Positions 7,901 through 14,822 are shown, numbered from the stretch's first letter. The stretch is DNA of 15,434 nt from Aureococcus anophagefferens (GCF_000186865.1 NW_008705595.1:52776-68209); one strand, 5' to 3'. Program-made: numbers and translations. The notes: generated by a model from the letters alone, not told the origin.

Positions 7901-8117
7901 ACTTGCGCAATTTCATGCTTGGCGAGTGGCTATCCGTCCTTTTTGGCGAGCCCAGCGGTTATACTCTGAAATTAGGCTGAAGCCGACGACTTACCAAACG
8001 ACCTGCGCCGGCGACTTACAAACGGCTTATACCTGGAGCTTTGCGTCGAAGGCAGATTGGGATCATAATAATTCGGGGGTGATCAGCAGCAAAACCACAG
8101 AACTTGTGACTTTAAAT

Positions 8118-8193
8118 CGGGTCTCTTGGACAAATCAGCATGTTTTGTGACTTACTCGGGTCTCTTGGACACGTAGGACAAATCAGCATGTCT
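8118..8193 (+). repeat. Tandem duplication, about 40-bp period
   Basis: CGGGTCTCTTGGACA followed by AAATCAGCATGT appears near 8118-8145 and again near 8157-8193; the second copy carries an extra ACGTAGGAC between the two parts. GTGACTT precedes both copies. Confidence 0.65.
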
Positions 8194-8575
8194 TTTTGAT
8201 GATTGACATTGTGCAAACAGCATGCGTCTGATATGCTCTCTCCCACCGGGTGAATCTATATGGGCCACTACCTTCAAGCGTGGAGATCTTTTGACACCCC
8301 AGCCTTGTAACGGAGGCAGCGCCGGATACCTCACACAATGTGGTGAGACGGCCTGGCTTTTTGTATCTGGTCGCACTTTCACTAGCAGCTGCTTTCCGCA
8401 GATGCGTGAAGATTTGCTGACACCCTCCTCTCTAGTTGGCTTCCAACAGCTTTTTCCGGCTGCTTCCGCGCGAGCTGCTCCACCGCAAATTTCAACTGAT
8501 AGGACTCTTGGACGATCCTTCATTATAATCCAAAGTGCATGAGCATTATGGTAGATCGCAGTGCTACTGATTCTC
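8194..8575. other. Stretch between genes with ambiguous open frames
   Basis: Both strands are open here: plus 8222-8542 from an ATG (106 residues, with CGETAWLFVSGRTFTSSCFP), and a minus frame overlapping the end of the next gene (with KQLLVKVRPDTKSQ). Neither shows a domain. It may simply be 3' flank of the gene ending at 8576. Confidence 0.25.
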
Positions 8576-9757
8576 TTACTTCGCCCTGCTAACTGATACT
8601 GACGGGATTTTGCATTCTCGTTCACTATTCTCTCTGCTTTGATAGCTGGTTGAACCTATAAACATCGCATTCATCATGTTCTGAGAATTCCTGACTGTGT
8701 TTACCAGTGGAGGTGTTGGGTCTATGGCAGTGGTGAGCGAGGGTGTGGGTAACCAGCGCTGCTCAGGATCCCGGACGGAGCAATCACCTGCCCCTCCTGT
8801 CAGGGTTGGCATGCTTCTCACCAAGGGACGGAGCGCGATCAGCAACTTGTTAGTGTGTTCATTCAAGGGCCTCGGAGATACTCGTGACAACGCAGCGGAC
8901 AAATTCTGAATGAGTTGATCACTCTGGCCCATGATTCTGTCAGTCTTAAAAGTATCGCGTGTGTGTTGATGACAATACGCACACATATCGCCTGGAAACG
9001 CGCGACCAGAATCCACTTTGTCGCCCAAGTCTGCCCGCTGCCGGTGCCCTTCGTGAACTTCTAGACTAGGAGAACATTCATGGCGGGCATGTTTTAGGAC
9101 AACATTTTTTAAAATTTGTGGTACCACAGGCTTCCTAAGAGCGGCACAGAGATCAAGACTATATTTTGTGGTGTCAAAGAGCGTGACAATCGTTTTGAGG
9201 ACCTCTACAAGACCGTTCAAGTCCAAGCGACGATGATAGATTCCATAGGAGGCAAGAGCAATCTCAACGTGAGGCCTAACACTGGCCGAGTCCAAGAGAC
9301 CCATATCTAATAACATTTGCATAGCCTGGGCACGACTCAGTGTGGCACTGGGTCCCACATTGAGCCGATCCGCCCGAGTGCAGTAGTAAGCGAAGAGTTT
9401 TCTCAATCGAAGTTCATAAAAGTCGTCATAGTCGAGTCCTAAACCAGTCAGAAGGTGCTCCATGGCTGGGCCATTCGCAAGGTGGCTATCACCTATAGGC
9501 CCTACAGGCCGACCTACCCTCCCCAAAACAGAAAGAAGCGGCCGAGGTGAGCTTGATGATATGCCTGCACCTTCGGGATTGTAGAGATCTATGGTTAGAT
9601 TGCCGTGCTGGTCCAGCCATAACAGGAGCAATCTGTGACGTCTCAGATGACTTATTGAAAAAAAGAATTGGTCGGACGCTGGACAAACTTGAACTTTTGA
9701 GCCACTGATATATAGCTTAAGTCCCACTCCTGGCTCGAGAAGGCAACCAGAGAACAT
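8576..9757 (-). CDS. Hypothetical protein with weak EF-hand/p25-alpha-like domain
   Basis: A 393-residue frame from ATG to TAA, the longest in the window. Residues 33-62 read as beta strands (SHLRRHRLLLLWL, NLTIDLYNPEG). Residues 108-195 are helical: DYDDFYELRLRKLFAYYCTR, DRLN, then SRAQAMQMLLDMGLL, VEIALASYGI and RRLDLNGLVEVLKTI. This arrangement, a leading LFxYY, DRLN and two helix pairs, resembles EF-hand-like or p25-alpha (tubulin-polymerisation-promoting) domains of flagellate and algal proteins, but no calcium loop is evident. Residues 259-264 contain CAYCHQH, a possible half zinc site. The C-terminal 100 residues are polar and low in structure. An overlapping upstream frame (to about 9882, two ATGs) reads protein-like through GWNLKPLTGSLGFSDFAA, so a 5' exon may exist. 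The assignment is tentative; coding status is good. Confidence 0.6.
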   Translation of the reverse strand: MFSGCLLEPGVGLKLYISGSKVQVCPASDQFFFSISHLRRHRLLLLWLDQHGNLTIDLYNPEGAGISSSSPRPLLSVLGRVGRPVGPIGDSHLANGPAMEHLLTGLGLDYDDFYELRLRKLFAYYCTRADRLNVGPSATLSRAQAMQMLLDMGLLDSASVRPHVEIALASYGIYHRRLDLNGLVEVLKTIVTLFDTTKYSLDLCAALRKPVVPQILKNVVLKHARHECSPSLEVHEGHRQRADLGDKVDSGRAFPGDMCAYCHQHTRDTFKTDRIMGQSDQLIQNLSAALSRVSPRPLNEHTNKLLIALRPLVRSMPTLTGGAGDCSVRDPEQRWLPTPSLTTAIDPTPPLVNTVRNSQNMMNAMFIGSTSYQSRENSERECKIPSVSVSRAK

Positions 9758-9909
9758 GCTGCTAGACAGGCCGCGAAATCAGAAAACCCAAGTGAACCGG
9801 TAAGAGGCTTTAGATTCCAACCCACGTGATGTAAACTAGGTGGTGAGGTGTAGACTGGGCGCCGTTCGTCATTACTCATCATTGCGTAGAACAGTTGGAG
9901 AATCTCCAC

Positions 9910-10261
9910 GCGGGCCTATATGATCAGTTCAGGTCGCGGGGAGTTTAAGAATGCACCACAAGGTCTGGACAGATACGAAAGTCTCGTGCGAATCCGAGGT
10001 ACTAAAGAAACAAAGCTTAGACATGTCTTCAAGCTTAGCCATGCACCTGCTCCATAAAGAGACAGCGCCTGTGTGAACGGATAGTCAACGCACGTGTCGA
10101 ATATGCATCAAACAGCCTGAGTAGAAGCTGGGTAAGAGTCCGTCTCGCAGGAACGACCGCTTACTTCTCGATGAGAGCACCACGCGACTCAATCACCGCT
10201 ATAATCTCCGATGTCATAATTGAGTCTTCATCAAAGCTTAAAATTTGGGTCATCAATATAA
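9910..10261. other. Intergenic stretch, nothing recognised
   Basis: About 350 bp between the minus-strand gene and the first repeat array. I see no gene, RNA or clear repeat; it becomes AT-rich toward 10200. Confidence 0.4.
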
Positions 10262-10467
10262 AGGATCAAAATCAAGAAGGACCTCACCAAGAGACTTTAA
10301 TATCAATATGGACCCCGCCTTCCAAAATAATGTCGAAATGGACCTCACTTCAAAACAAAATATCAAAAGGGACCTCACCGTCCACCATTTTTGACCATCA
10401 TTACCTGGAATTTAATGTCCCATCATATCGACGCGTCTTCCCATAATTAATACCAAGACGGACCTCA
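10262..10467 (-). repeat. Degenerate ~31-bp repeat array, left edge of block
   Basis: About six decayed copies of the unit whose minus-strand form is GGGGTCCGTCTTGATATT. Plus-strand examples are AATCAAGAAGGACCTCACC, AATATCAATATGGACCCCGC, AATATCAAAAGGGACCTCAC and AATACCAAGACGGACCTCAC, spaced about 30-40 bp with AT-rich fill. The first 26 bases (10262-10287) are the exact reverse complement of 14986-15011 in the right-edge array. No coding is associated with it. Confidence 0.75.
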
Positions 10468-10529
10468 CCTTCAAATTTTTGTTGTTTTTTCTTAGAGAAG
10501 GAGCGTGGTAGCGCACCACGTGCGTGGGG

Positions 10530-10575
10530 CCCCGCTTACATGGGGCGACACTCTCGTGGCCTGAGCTGCCTACTC
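10530..10575 (-). repeat. 46-bp conserved 3' segment, copy A
   Basis: Identical over 46 bp to 11203-11248. Read on the minus strand it starts with GAG and the TAG stop codon, continues GCAGCTCAGGCC, and ends in ATGTAAGCGGGG. It therefore overlaps the last sense codon and stop of two different genes and runs into their 3' flanks. It contains a small CAC-GAGA-GTG hairpin and a GTAAGC that could be a 5' splice site. A 3' processing or recombination role is possible. Confidence 0.85.
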
Positions 10576-10750
10576 TTCGTCGGAGTCGGGGTAAAGGCCG
10601 CTGGGCTTGAATTTGAAGTAGTCCTCGAGTGACCTCGAGCTACAGGGTGGTAAACTGATTAAATCCTACTTGGGCGTACTCGGGGAGGTGTCGGGCGACT
10701 TCCCCTTGCCCCCCGGCGAGTTCCTGGCACCGACTTTCTGGGCCGGTCGG

Positions 10751-10784
<34 letters not shown>

Positions 10785-10884
10785 CGTCGTCGTCGTCGCG
10801 CGCGCGGGGGAGATTAGAACCCAAGTCAGCCACAGGGCGACCACAGAGAGGCGATGAGTTGCCCCATATCAGCTGTCACGATAT
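10570..10884 (-). pseudogene. Acidic/Gly-rich protein remnant with in-frame TAG
   Basis: One minus-strand frame runs from about 10884 to TAG 10572-10570. It reads NSSPLCGRPVADLGSNLPRA, five Asp, ten Gly, then DRPAQKVGARNSPGGKGKSP and DTSPSTPK, meets TAG at 10668-10666, and continues in the same frame as SRSLEDYFKFKPSGLYPDSD to EE-stop. The last 17 residues align with the end of the zinc-finger gene at 11243 (DYFKF...LYPDSDEE against DHFKW...LYPDPNQE, 9 of 17 identical), and both are followed by the 46-bp conserved segment. It is thus a diverged relative of that gene, at least at its 3' end. The TAG may be a nonsense mutation, a recoded codon or part of an intron I could not phase. Confidence 0.45.
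10753..10797 (+). repeat. Trinucleotide tract (GCC)10(GTC)5
   Basis: A pure microsatellite that encodes ten Gly and five Asp on the minus strand. The plus-strand reading is a poly-Pro/Ser frame, rejected as a gene. Confidence 0.9.
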
Positions 10885-10909
10885 GTAAACCTGGAGCTGC
10901 AGAAATCGA

Positions 10910-11050
10910 GTGGGGGCGCGCCCCACAGTCGCAGTGATCGAAAATCTCGTCGCAGGACGCCGCCAGCAGGATTTTTTGCGCTCCCGCCTCGTCGTCGCTA
11001 GCGCACGCGCGATTCGTACACCACCTAGCGCGAAACGGCACGGCGCCGGC
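10910..11050 (-). CDS. Possible cysteine-containing exon
   Basis: The minus strand reads VPFRARWCTNRACASDDEAG then AQKILLAASCDEIFDHCDCG from a TGA at about 11053, without an ATG in frame. The spacing of cysteines and the helix-like AQKILLAASCDEIF look coding, and the frame could be spliced onto the acidic/Gly-rich frame downstream, with GTGGGG as a weak donor. It may be the 5' exon of that remnant. Low confidence. Confidence 0.25.
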
Positions 11051-11090
11051 GCATCACATCATCGATAGCGTTATCCGTCGGTCGAAACGA

Positions 11091-11124
11091 GGGGTCCGTC
11101 TCGAGCGGGGTCCGTCCTGATATT
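11091..11124 (+). repeat. Two copies of the ~31-bp repeat core
   Basis: GGGGTCCGTCTCGA (11091-11104, truncated) and GGGGTCCGTCCTGATATT (11107-11124), only 16 bp apart. They lie between the zinc-finger gene and the acidic/Gly-rich remnant. Confidence 0.8.
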
Positions 11125-11202
11125 TTTGCGATCAGGAAATAAATCTCTAAATAAATGCAAATAAATATGAACGGGCAAATGGGGCCTATAACTGGGCAGC
11201 TA

Positions 11203-11248
11203 CCCCGCTTACATGGGGCGACACTCTCGTGGCCTGAGCTGCCTACTC
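11203..11248 (-). repeat. 46-bp conserved 3' segment, copy B
   Basis: Perfect copy of 10530-10575, placed identically relative to the TAG stop of the zinc-finger gene. Identity ends at once in the coding direction, apart from a short GTCGGGGTA patch that encodes the shared LYPD. Confidence 0.85.
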
Positions 11249-11782
11249 CTGGTTGGGGTCGGGGTAGAGTGTCTTGACGTCCCACTTGAAGTGGTCCGCG
11301 GCGATGATGTGCTTCATGGCCTCGGTGAACACGTCAGGGTCGTGTTGTGGAAAAGCTTCTTTCATGAACTCCTTGACCGGAGCCGAGGTGGCGAAGATGT
11401 CGACAATGAGTTTCTTGAAAAGGTCGCTCTTGCGTCCCTTCGGCATCAAAGTCTCTCGGATGTCGTACTTTGTCGTTTCGACCAAAGCAGCGCGCGCCTC
11501 TGCGTCCATCTTCGCTTTCTTCACACATTTGTAGTCCTCCGATTGCCAGTAGCGCTTCGCCCCGCGGCATTCTGGCTCTTTGTCTTCAAGGCACGTTGGG
11601 CATATCCACTCGTTTGTCCAACTAATGTCGTTCTGGATGAACTTCTCGCCATAGTTTTCTATGCATGACAGACACGCAATTGAGTCGTGGTGTTTCCTAT
11701 GCTGATGGCACACGTCACAAGAGACCGTCTACTCGTCAGGTACCAACTCCTTGCACTTTTCGCATGTGACTTTCGCATTCAT
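11243..11782 (-). CDS. Four-CXXC zinc-finger protein with internal in-frame TAG
   Basis: From ATG 11782 the frame encodes MNAKVTCEKCKELVPDE, meets TAG (11731-11729), and continues TVSCDVCHQHRKHHDSIACL to the stop at 11243, 179 codons in all. Four CXXC pairs are seen (residues 7/10, 22/25, 37/40, 61/64), the first before and three after the TAG, with CHQHR, ENYGEKF and EWICPTC between. This resembles the 4CXXC-R1 zinc finger of CDCA7-type nuclear proteins (CHQCR, RYGE, W.CP.C), but the match is by eye and incomplete. The C-terminal half is charged and helical (KYDIRETLMPKGRKSDLFKK). Because the TAG lies inside the zinc-binding array, the gene is a recent pseudogene, is read through, or uses TAG as sense. 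Translation from after the TAG would lack an ATG until residue 92. Repeat cores lie 8 to about 76 bp upstream. Confidence 0.6.
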
Positions 11783-11789
11783 TACTTTC

Positions 11790-11858
11790 GGGGTCCGAAT
11801 TACAGTAGCGGGGTCCGTCTTGATATAATTGTGCGCCGGTGGGGTCCGTCTTGATATT
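11790..11858 (+). repeat. ~31-bp repeat array, three copies
   Basis: Cores lie at about 11789 (partial, GGGGTCCGAATTAC), 11810-11827 and 11841-11858, the last two 31 bp apart and nearly identical. The array lies directly upstream of the minus-strand zinc-finger gene, in the orientation opposite to that gene. Confidence 0.85.
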
Positions 11859-11890
11859 AATTTGTGCGGGGCGCCCGGGGCCCCCACCCT

Positions 11891-12343
11891 TCACTGCATG
11901 TGCGGTCCGTATCTTGTGAGGAACTCGTCGATGCTCGTGTCCTCGGGGAGCGGCCAACCGGGCGTGTTGACGTCATGATTTAGCGGAGAAGCCAGGCGCT
12001 CGAAGAGGTGCTCGGGCGGGCACCAGAAACCGACGACGATGCCCGCGACGCAGTCGGGCACGGGTCGACATTTGCTGACAATGCCGATGAGGAGACGTTG
12101 GACGTGCCCCGAGTACGCGCGCCAGCTGCCGGCGCGCCTCACGGACCGCGCGAGGGGTAGGGCGGCGGCGTTGTATCCGAGACGATGAGGATCTGCGTCA
12201 GTTTCCCATGATAAGCCTCCTCTACTTTGCGTACCGGCGCCTGCAGCGTGGCCCGACACGCGACCCTTGCGCGACTGGCACTTCTCTCCGGGGAGAGAAA
12301 GGGGGGAGAAAGCACCGAGGCGCGCCGCGCCCCTCCCCCCCAC
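11891..12343 (-). CDS. Hypothetical protein, C-terminal part well supported
   Basis: The frame ends at TGA 11891-11893 after convincing text: VPDCVAGIVVGFWCPPEHLF, ERLASPLNHDVNTPGWPLPE and DTSIDEFLTRYGPHMQ. Upstream there are two possibilities. The frame continues unspliced through RSVRRAGSWRAYSGHVQRLL to a GTG. Alternatively a 68-bp GT-AG intron (12075-12142, GTGAGG to TTGTCAG) joins it in phase to another frame with equally good text, ATLQAPVRKVEEAYHGKLTQ and ILIVSDTT. The start is not identified; the 5' part lies in a tandem duplication (12229-12411) and a plus-orientation-inverted repeat array follows. I recognise no domain. Confidence 0.45.
   Translation of the reverse strand: MGGRGAARLGAFSPLSLPGEKCQSRKGRVSGHAAGAGTQSRGGLSWETDADPHRLGYNAAALPLARSVRRAGSWRAYSGHVQRLLIGIVSKCRPVPDCVAGIVVGFWCPPEHLFERLASPLNHDVNTPGWPLPEDTSIDEFLTRYGPHMQ
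11968..11975. promoter_or_regulatory. Isolated TGACGTCA palindrome
   Basis: The same octamer as in the foldback element, here within the coding text (NHDVNT) of the unknown minus-strand gene. It is probably fortuitous. Confidence 0.3.
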
Positions 12344-12411
12344 GAAGAGCGCTCTCCTCTTCGAGTACCGGCGGCTACGGCGTGGCCCGACGGGCGACCC
12401 TCGCGCGCTGG
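12229..12411. repeat. Diverged tandem duplication, ~134-bp offset
   Basis: About 50 bp starting TTTGCGTACCGGCGCCTGCA (about 12227) are repeated as TTCGAGTACCGGCGGCTACG (about 12360), both continuing GCGTGGCCCGACNNGCGACC. The offset is not a multiple of three. Differences are not concentrated at any codon position, so the copies do not reveal which frame, if any, is under selection. Confidence 0.7.
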
Positions 12412-12477
12412 GTCAAGGGGGTGAGGCGAGCACCATACGCGCTGGGGCTATGATCCAGAAGCCCGCCCCGAGGTGCT

Positions 12478-12565
12478 TTAATATCAAGAAGGACCCCCTC
12501 GAATTAATATCAAGACCGACCCCACATTCAAAGGATAATTTCAGGATGGACCCCGCCTCGAAGAA
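12478..12565 (-). repeat. ~31-bp repeat array, inverted orientation, three copies
   Basis: Plus-strand cores are AATATCAAGAAGGACCCC (about 12480), AATATCAAGACCGACCCC (about 12507) and ATTTCAGGATGGACCCC (about 12538). The array lies upstream of the minus-strand gene ending at 11891, in the same relative orientation as the arrays before the two plus-strand genes. Confidence 0.8.
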
Positions 12566-12757
12566 TATCAGTTGAGCCAATTCCGCCCAGTCTCAGCTCC
12601 GAGGCATCTTCCGTTTTTGCACGAGCTCAGGCGCGGCGACACCGGGGCCCCGCCGGCCCTGTAAGATGCCTGTTCTTTCTAGCGACGCCCGGGGTAATTC
12701 TAGGTCGGTCGGCATGCCCTACTGTCGCCGGGCCGAAACTATCGCCAGCGCATCAGC
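12566..12757. other. Spacer with a distant inverted repeat
   Basis: No gene seen. AGGCATCTT (12602-12610) is the reverse complement of AAGATGCCT (12663-12671), enclosing a GC-rich loop of about 52 bases. Confidence 0.4.
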
Positions 12758-12940
12758 GCGACGTGGTCCGTCCTGGCGTGATCGTGCGCCGGTGGGGTCC
12801 GTCTTGAAATTCTTACTAAAACTAAATAAATCGAACTAAATGTGGGCTGTGCCGGCCGGCGGGGTCCGTCTTGATATAAAATCCTCGGCGCGGGGTCCGT
12901 CTTGATATAATTGTTCGCCCGTGGGGCCCACCCTGATATT
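12758..12940 (+). repeat. ~31-bp repeat array, five copies
   Basis: Cores lie at about 12762 (degenerate, GTGGTCCGTCCTGGCGTG), 12794-12811, 12861-12878, 12892-12909 and 12923-12940. The last three are exactly 31 bp apart. The final copy is the variant GGGGCCCACCCTGATATT, which runs straight into the shared leader of the next gene. Confidence 0.85.
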
Positions 12941-12990
12941 TATGCCCACCTCTCGACGCGCCACCTTTGAGCCACCGCTCGTACACCGCA
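12928..12990 (+). repeat. Shared gene leader, copy 1
   Basis: 63 bp from CCACCCTGATATTTATGCCC to CGCTCGTACACCGCA, matching 13975-14041 except for a 4-bp gap. It joins the terminal variant of the repeat array to the gene beginning at ATG 12997, six bases downstream. It could be a promoter or 5' UTR; it also contains an upstream ATG. Confidence 0.8.
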
Positions 12991-12996
12991 TCATCC

Positions 12997-13823
12997 ATGG
13001 TCTCGTTCCGCCGGAAGCGCCACCGCTGGCACGTGCGCTAGGCGTTCAAGGGGTGGGAGCGCTGGCGCCGCCACCAGGACGCCCTCGACGACCAGAGCAG
13101 CGACAGCGACGACGACGACGAGTTCTTCGTTCCCGCGGCCGGCGCCGCGGCCAACGGCGCGGCGCCGTCCTCCTCGTCGTCGTCCTCCTCCGATGAGCGT
13201 GACGAGGATCATCAGAAGGAGGTAAAAGCGGCCTACAACGCCGCGGTGCAGCGACACGAACAGGAGCAGGAAGAGTGGAGGAAGCAAATCGGACAGTTCC
13301 TATTGTATCACGCTGAGGCAAGAGATGAGCAGGGTTCACGTTCTCTGACAATTCAAGGATGTAGACCCAGTGAATGGGAGTGTCTTAAGGAGGAATGCGA
13401 CCAATGCTCCACTTTTGATCGCGTAGACCTCGACGACCCAGTTGTTTGGAACCACATAATGGAACAATATGTAGAAGTGCAGAGTTCGCTCCTGTTCCAT
13501 GATGATGATGAAGGACCAGCAGAAACCCCGATGGAGGGCCACCGCCAGCGAAAGAACGGCTCGGTGCGGGTCTTCGTCTCGAAGAGTATCGACGAGTTCG
13601 TCGCGAGCCTCGAGTCTGCAAGGCTAGCCCCGACGACGAAGGTGTGTTGGCGTTTCGGGAGCCCGGGAACTAGCTCCACCCTCTGATATCTGGCAGATCT
13701 ATCCATGACGAGGTGGATCCTGACGAGGTCTATGCGGCCATCGCAGGCCACTTCGGCATCAACTCGGGGCCGACCCAAACAAAAAAGAGGAAGGCGAGGA
13801 TGATCGTCATAAAGATGCAATGA
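12997..13823 (+). CDS. Acidic/Ser-rich protein with basic C-terminus, early in-frame TAG
   Basis: From ATG 12997 the frame reads MVSFRRKRHRWHVR, TAG (13039-13041), AFKGWERWRRHQDALDDQ, an Asp/Ser tract, eight Ser, DERDEDHQKEVKAAYNAAVQ, a helical region, CLKEECDQCSTFDRVDLDDP and FVSKSIDEFVASLESARL. A 53-bp intron (13644-13696, GTGTTG to CTGGCAG) then joins it in phase to DEVDPDEVYAAIAGHF and TQTKKRKARMIVIKMQ, ending at TGA 13823. The KKRKAR cluster resembles a nuclear localisation signal; together with the acidic tract it suggests a nuclear or nucleic-acid-associated protein, which is inference. The TAG might be nonsense, recoded, or removed with a 42-bp GTCTCG-to-GCTAG intron right after the ATG, though that donor is poor. 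No family is recognised. Confidence 0.5.
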
Positions 13824-13909
13824 GGAGGGTGGGCACTTGTAAGGGGGAGTAGGAAGTCATTCCTAGTTAACTTGTCTTCGAGGGGCCAACGCCGGGCCTC
13901 CAGCCGAGC
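13824..13909 (+). other. Short 3' flank of the acidic/Ser-rich gene
   Basis: No gene or repeat seen; GGAGGGTGGGCACTTG is purine-rich. The next repeat array starts at 13910. Confidence 0.3.
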
Positions 13910-13987
13910 GGGGTCCGTCTTGATATTAATTTGTGCCGGCGGGGTCCGTCTTGATATTAATTTGTGCCTGCTGGCCACCCTGATATT
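13910..13987 (+). repeat. ~31-bp repeat array, three copies
   Basis: Cores lie at 13910-13927 and 13941-13958 (identical, 31 bp apart, both followed by AATTTGTGCC), plus a terminal variant, GCTGGCCACCCTGATATT, at 13970-13987 that enters the shared leader. Confidence 0.9.
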
Positions 13988-14041
13988 TATGCCCACCTCT
14001 CGACGCGCCACCTTTGAGCCACGCTCCGCTCGTACACCGCA
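13975..14041 (+). repeat. Shared gene leader, copy 2
   Basis: 67 bp matching 12928-12990 with a 4-bp insertion (GCTC) near its end. It precedes the SAM-like gene by about 50 bp. The sequences diverge immediately after GTACACCGCA. Confidence 0.8.
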
Positions 14042-14090
14042 GCCTTGCGCAGCAGCCTCGAGGGCACCCCGCGCCGTGCCAGTGAACGAG

Positions 14091-14667
14091 ATGCGGACCA
14101 AGCTCACTGGTCTCGTACTCGACCACCTCGAATTTGCGGACGTGCTACATTTGCACATGATGACCAACTCCGCGAAGCCATATTTCGCCAGAATCGTGAT
14201 GAAGAAACTGCTGGAAGAGCTGAGCATGGGCCATTTCTACGAGCCTCTGATTCAGTGCGGCGTCGTGAGCATTCAAGTGCTGCAAGACGAGGGGCTCATC
14301 TCGAACGATGAGCTGGAGAACCGCATTGGCATGGGCTTCGTACACGTTCGAAAGCTCCGCCGCCGGCTTCGGGCCTGTCTCACTCCTGCCACACACCAAT
14401 CCCTGATCCTGCACCAGCGGCGACGGCTCCCGCGCTCGCTGCCGCCGCGCCGGAGCCCGCGGCCGAGCCGCGCGAGGCCCAGAGCACCCGGAGGCAGATC
14501 ACAGGCTACATCTGCAACTACTCCATCGCGTCGCGCAGCCTCTGGAGGCACCCCCCCCCCCCCCCCCCTTCCCCGACAAGGCGCTCGTTACCGAGGAAAC
14601 TCAATTAATTTTAAAGGATTTTTTATTAAGATGCATAAAACCACGACAAGTACCTAGGCAGCTCTAG
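14091..14667 (+). CDS. SAM-domain-like protein, frame broken at a poly-C tract
   Basis: ATG 14091 opens 95 codons: MRTKLTGLVLDHLEFADVLH, then FARIVMKKLLEELS, and a stretch with the layout of a sterile-alpha-motif (SAM) fold, FYEPLIQCGVVSIQVLQDEG, NDELENRIGMGFVHVRKLRR (residues 49-91). SAM domains mediate protein or RNA binding. A 41-bp pyrimidine-rich intron (14377-14417, GTCTCAC to GCACCAG) moves in phase to Ala/Pro-rich text and then REAQSTRRQITGYICNYSIA and SRSLWRH. Eighteen C (14551-14568) follow; with this count the frame ends at TAA 14608. A frame two C shorter or one C longer would read FPDKALVTEETQLILKDFLL and end at TAG 14667, so the tract length is likely misread or unstable. The gene follows a repeat array and shared leader. 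Confidence 0.5.
14551..14568 (+). repeat. Homopolymer C18
   Basis: An uninterrupted run of 18 C inside coding text. The frames before and after look coding but do not agree, which marks a slippage or assembly artefact site. Confidence 0.9.
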
Positions 14668-14822
14668 GCAGCGGGCCGCGCAGGCGGATCCCCGCCGATG
14701 CGAGGCCTGGACTGCGGGTGGGCTCGAGAATCTCGGGGCTGCAACCCTGGTACTGTGGCTCGTGCGCCCTAGCTCCAGGCGGCGCTGGCTAAAAAATCGA
14801 TAAATCCTCGATAAAATGGTTA
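14668..14822. other. 3' flank, nothing recognised
   Basis: GC-rich, then AT-rich near 14790 (AAAAAATCGATAAATCCTCG). CTAGGCAGC occurs twice at 14655-14671, echoing the TAGGCAGCTC start of the 46-bp 3' segment. No gene seen. Confidence 0.3.

Noticed and set aside
10670..10888. Plus-strand Pro/Ser-rich frame
   Set aside because: It is the complement of a trinucleotide tract; the minus-strand reading continues into text related to a neighbouring gene.
12243..12377. CAG in one tandem copy aligned with TAG in the other, taken as support for TAG meaning glutamine
   Set aside because: The frame is not certain there, and substitutions between copies show no codon-position bias, so the comparison is not informative.
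12227..12453. Plus-strand frames with repeated Arg-rich text
   Set aside because: They mirror the tandem duplication; all frames align equally, so openness is not evidence of coding.
12758..13987. CRISPR array, because of a regular 31-bp repeat period
   Set aside because: The repeat core occupies most of the unit, the remainder is short and similar between copies rather than unique spacers, arrays have only 2-6 units in both orientations, no cas genes are present, and the window is eukaryotic.
12478..13987. Protein repeats such as QINIKTDP read through the arrays
   Set aside because: The period of 31 bp is not a multiple of three, so frames rotate and no continuous protein is encoded.
13872..14090. 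Upstream extension of the SAM-like gene frame
   Set aside because: The extension is translation of the repeat array and shared leader; the first ATG after the leader in this frame is 14091.
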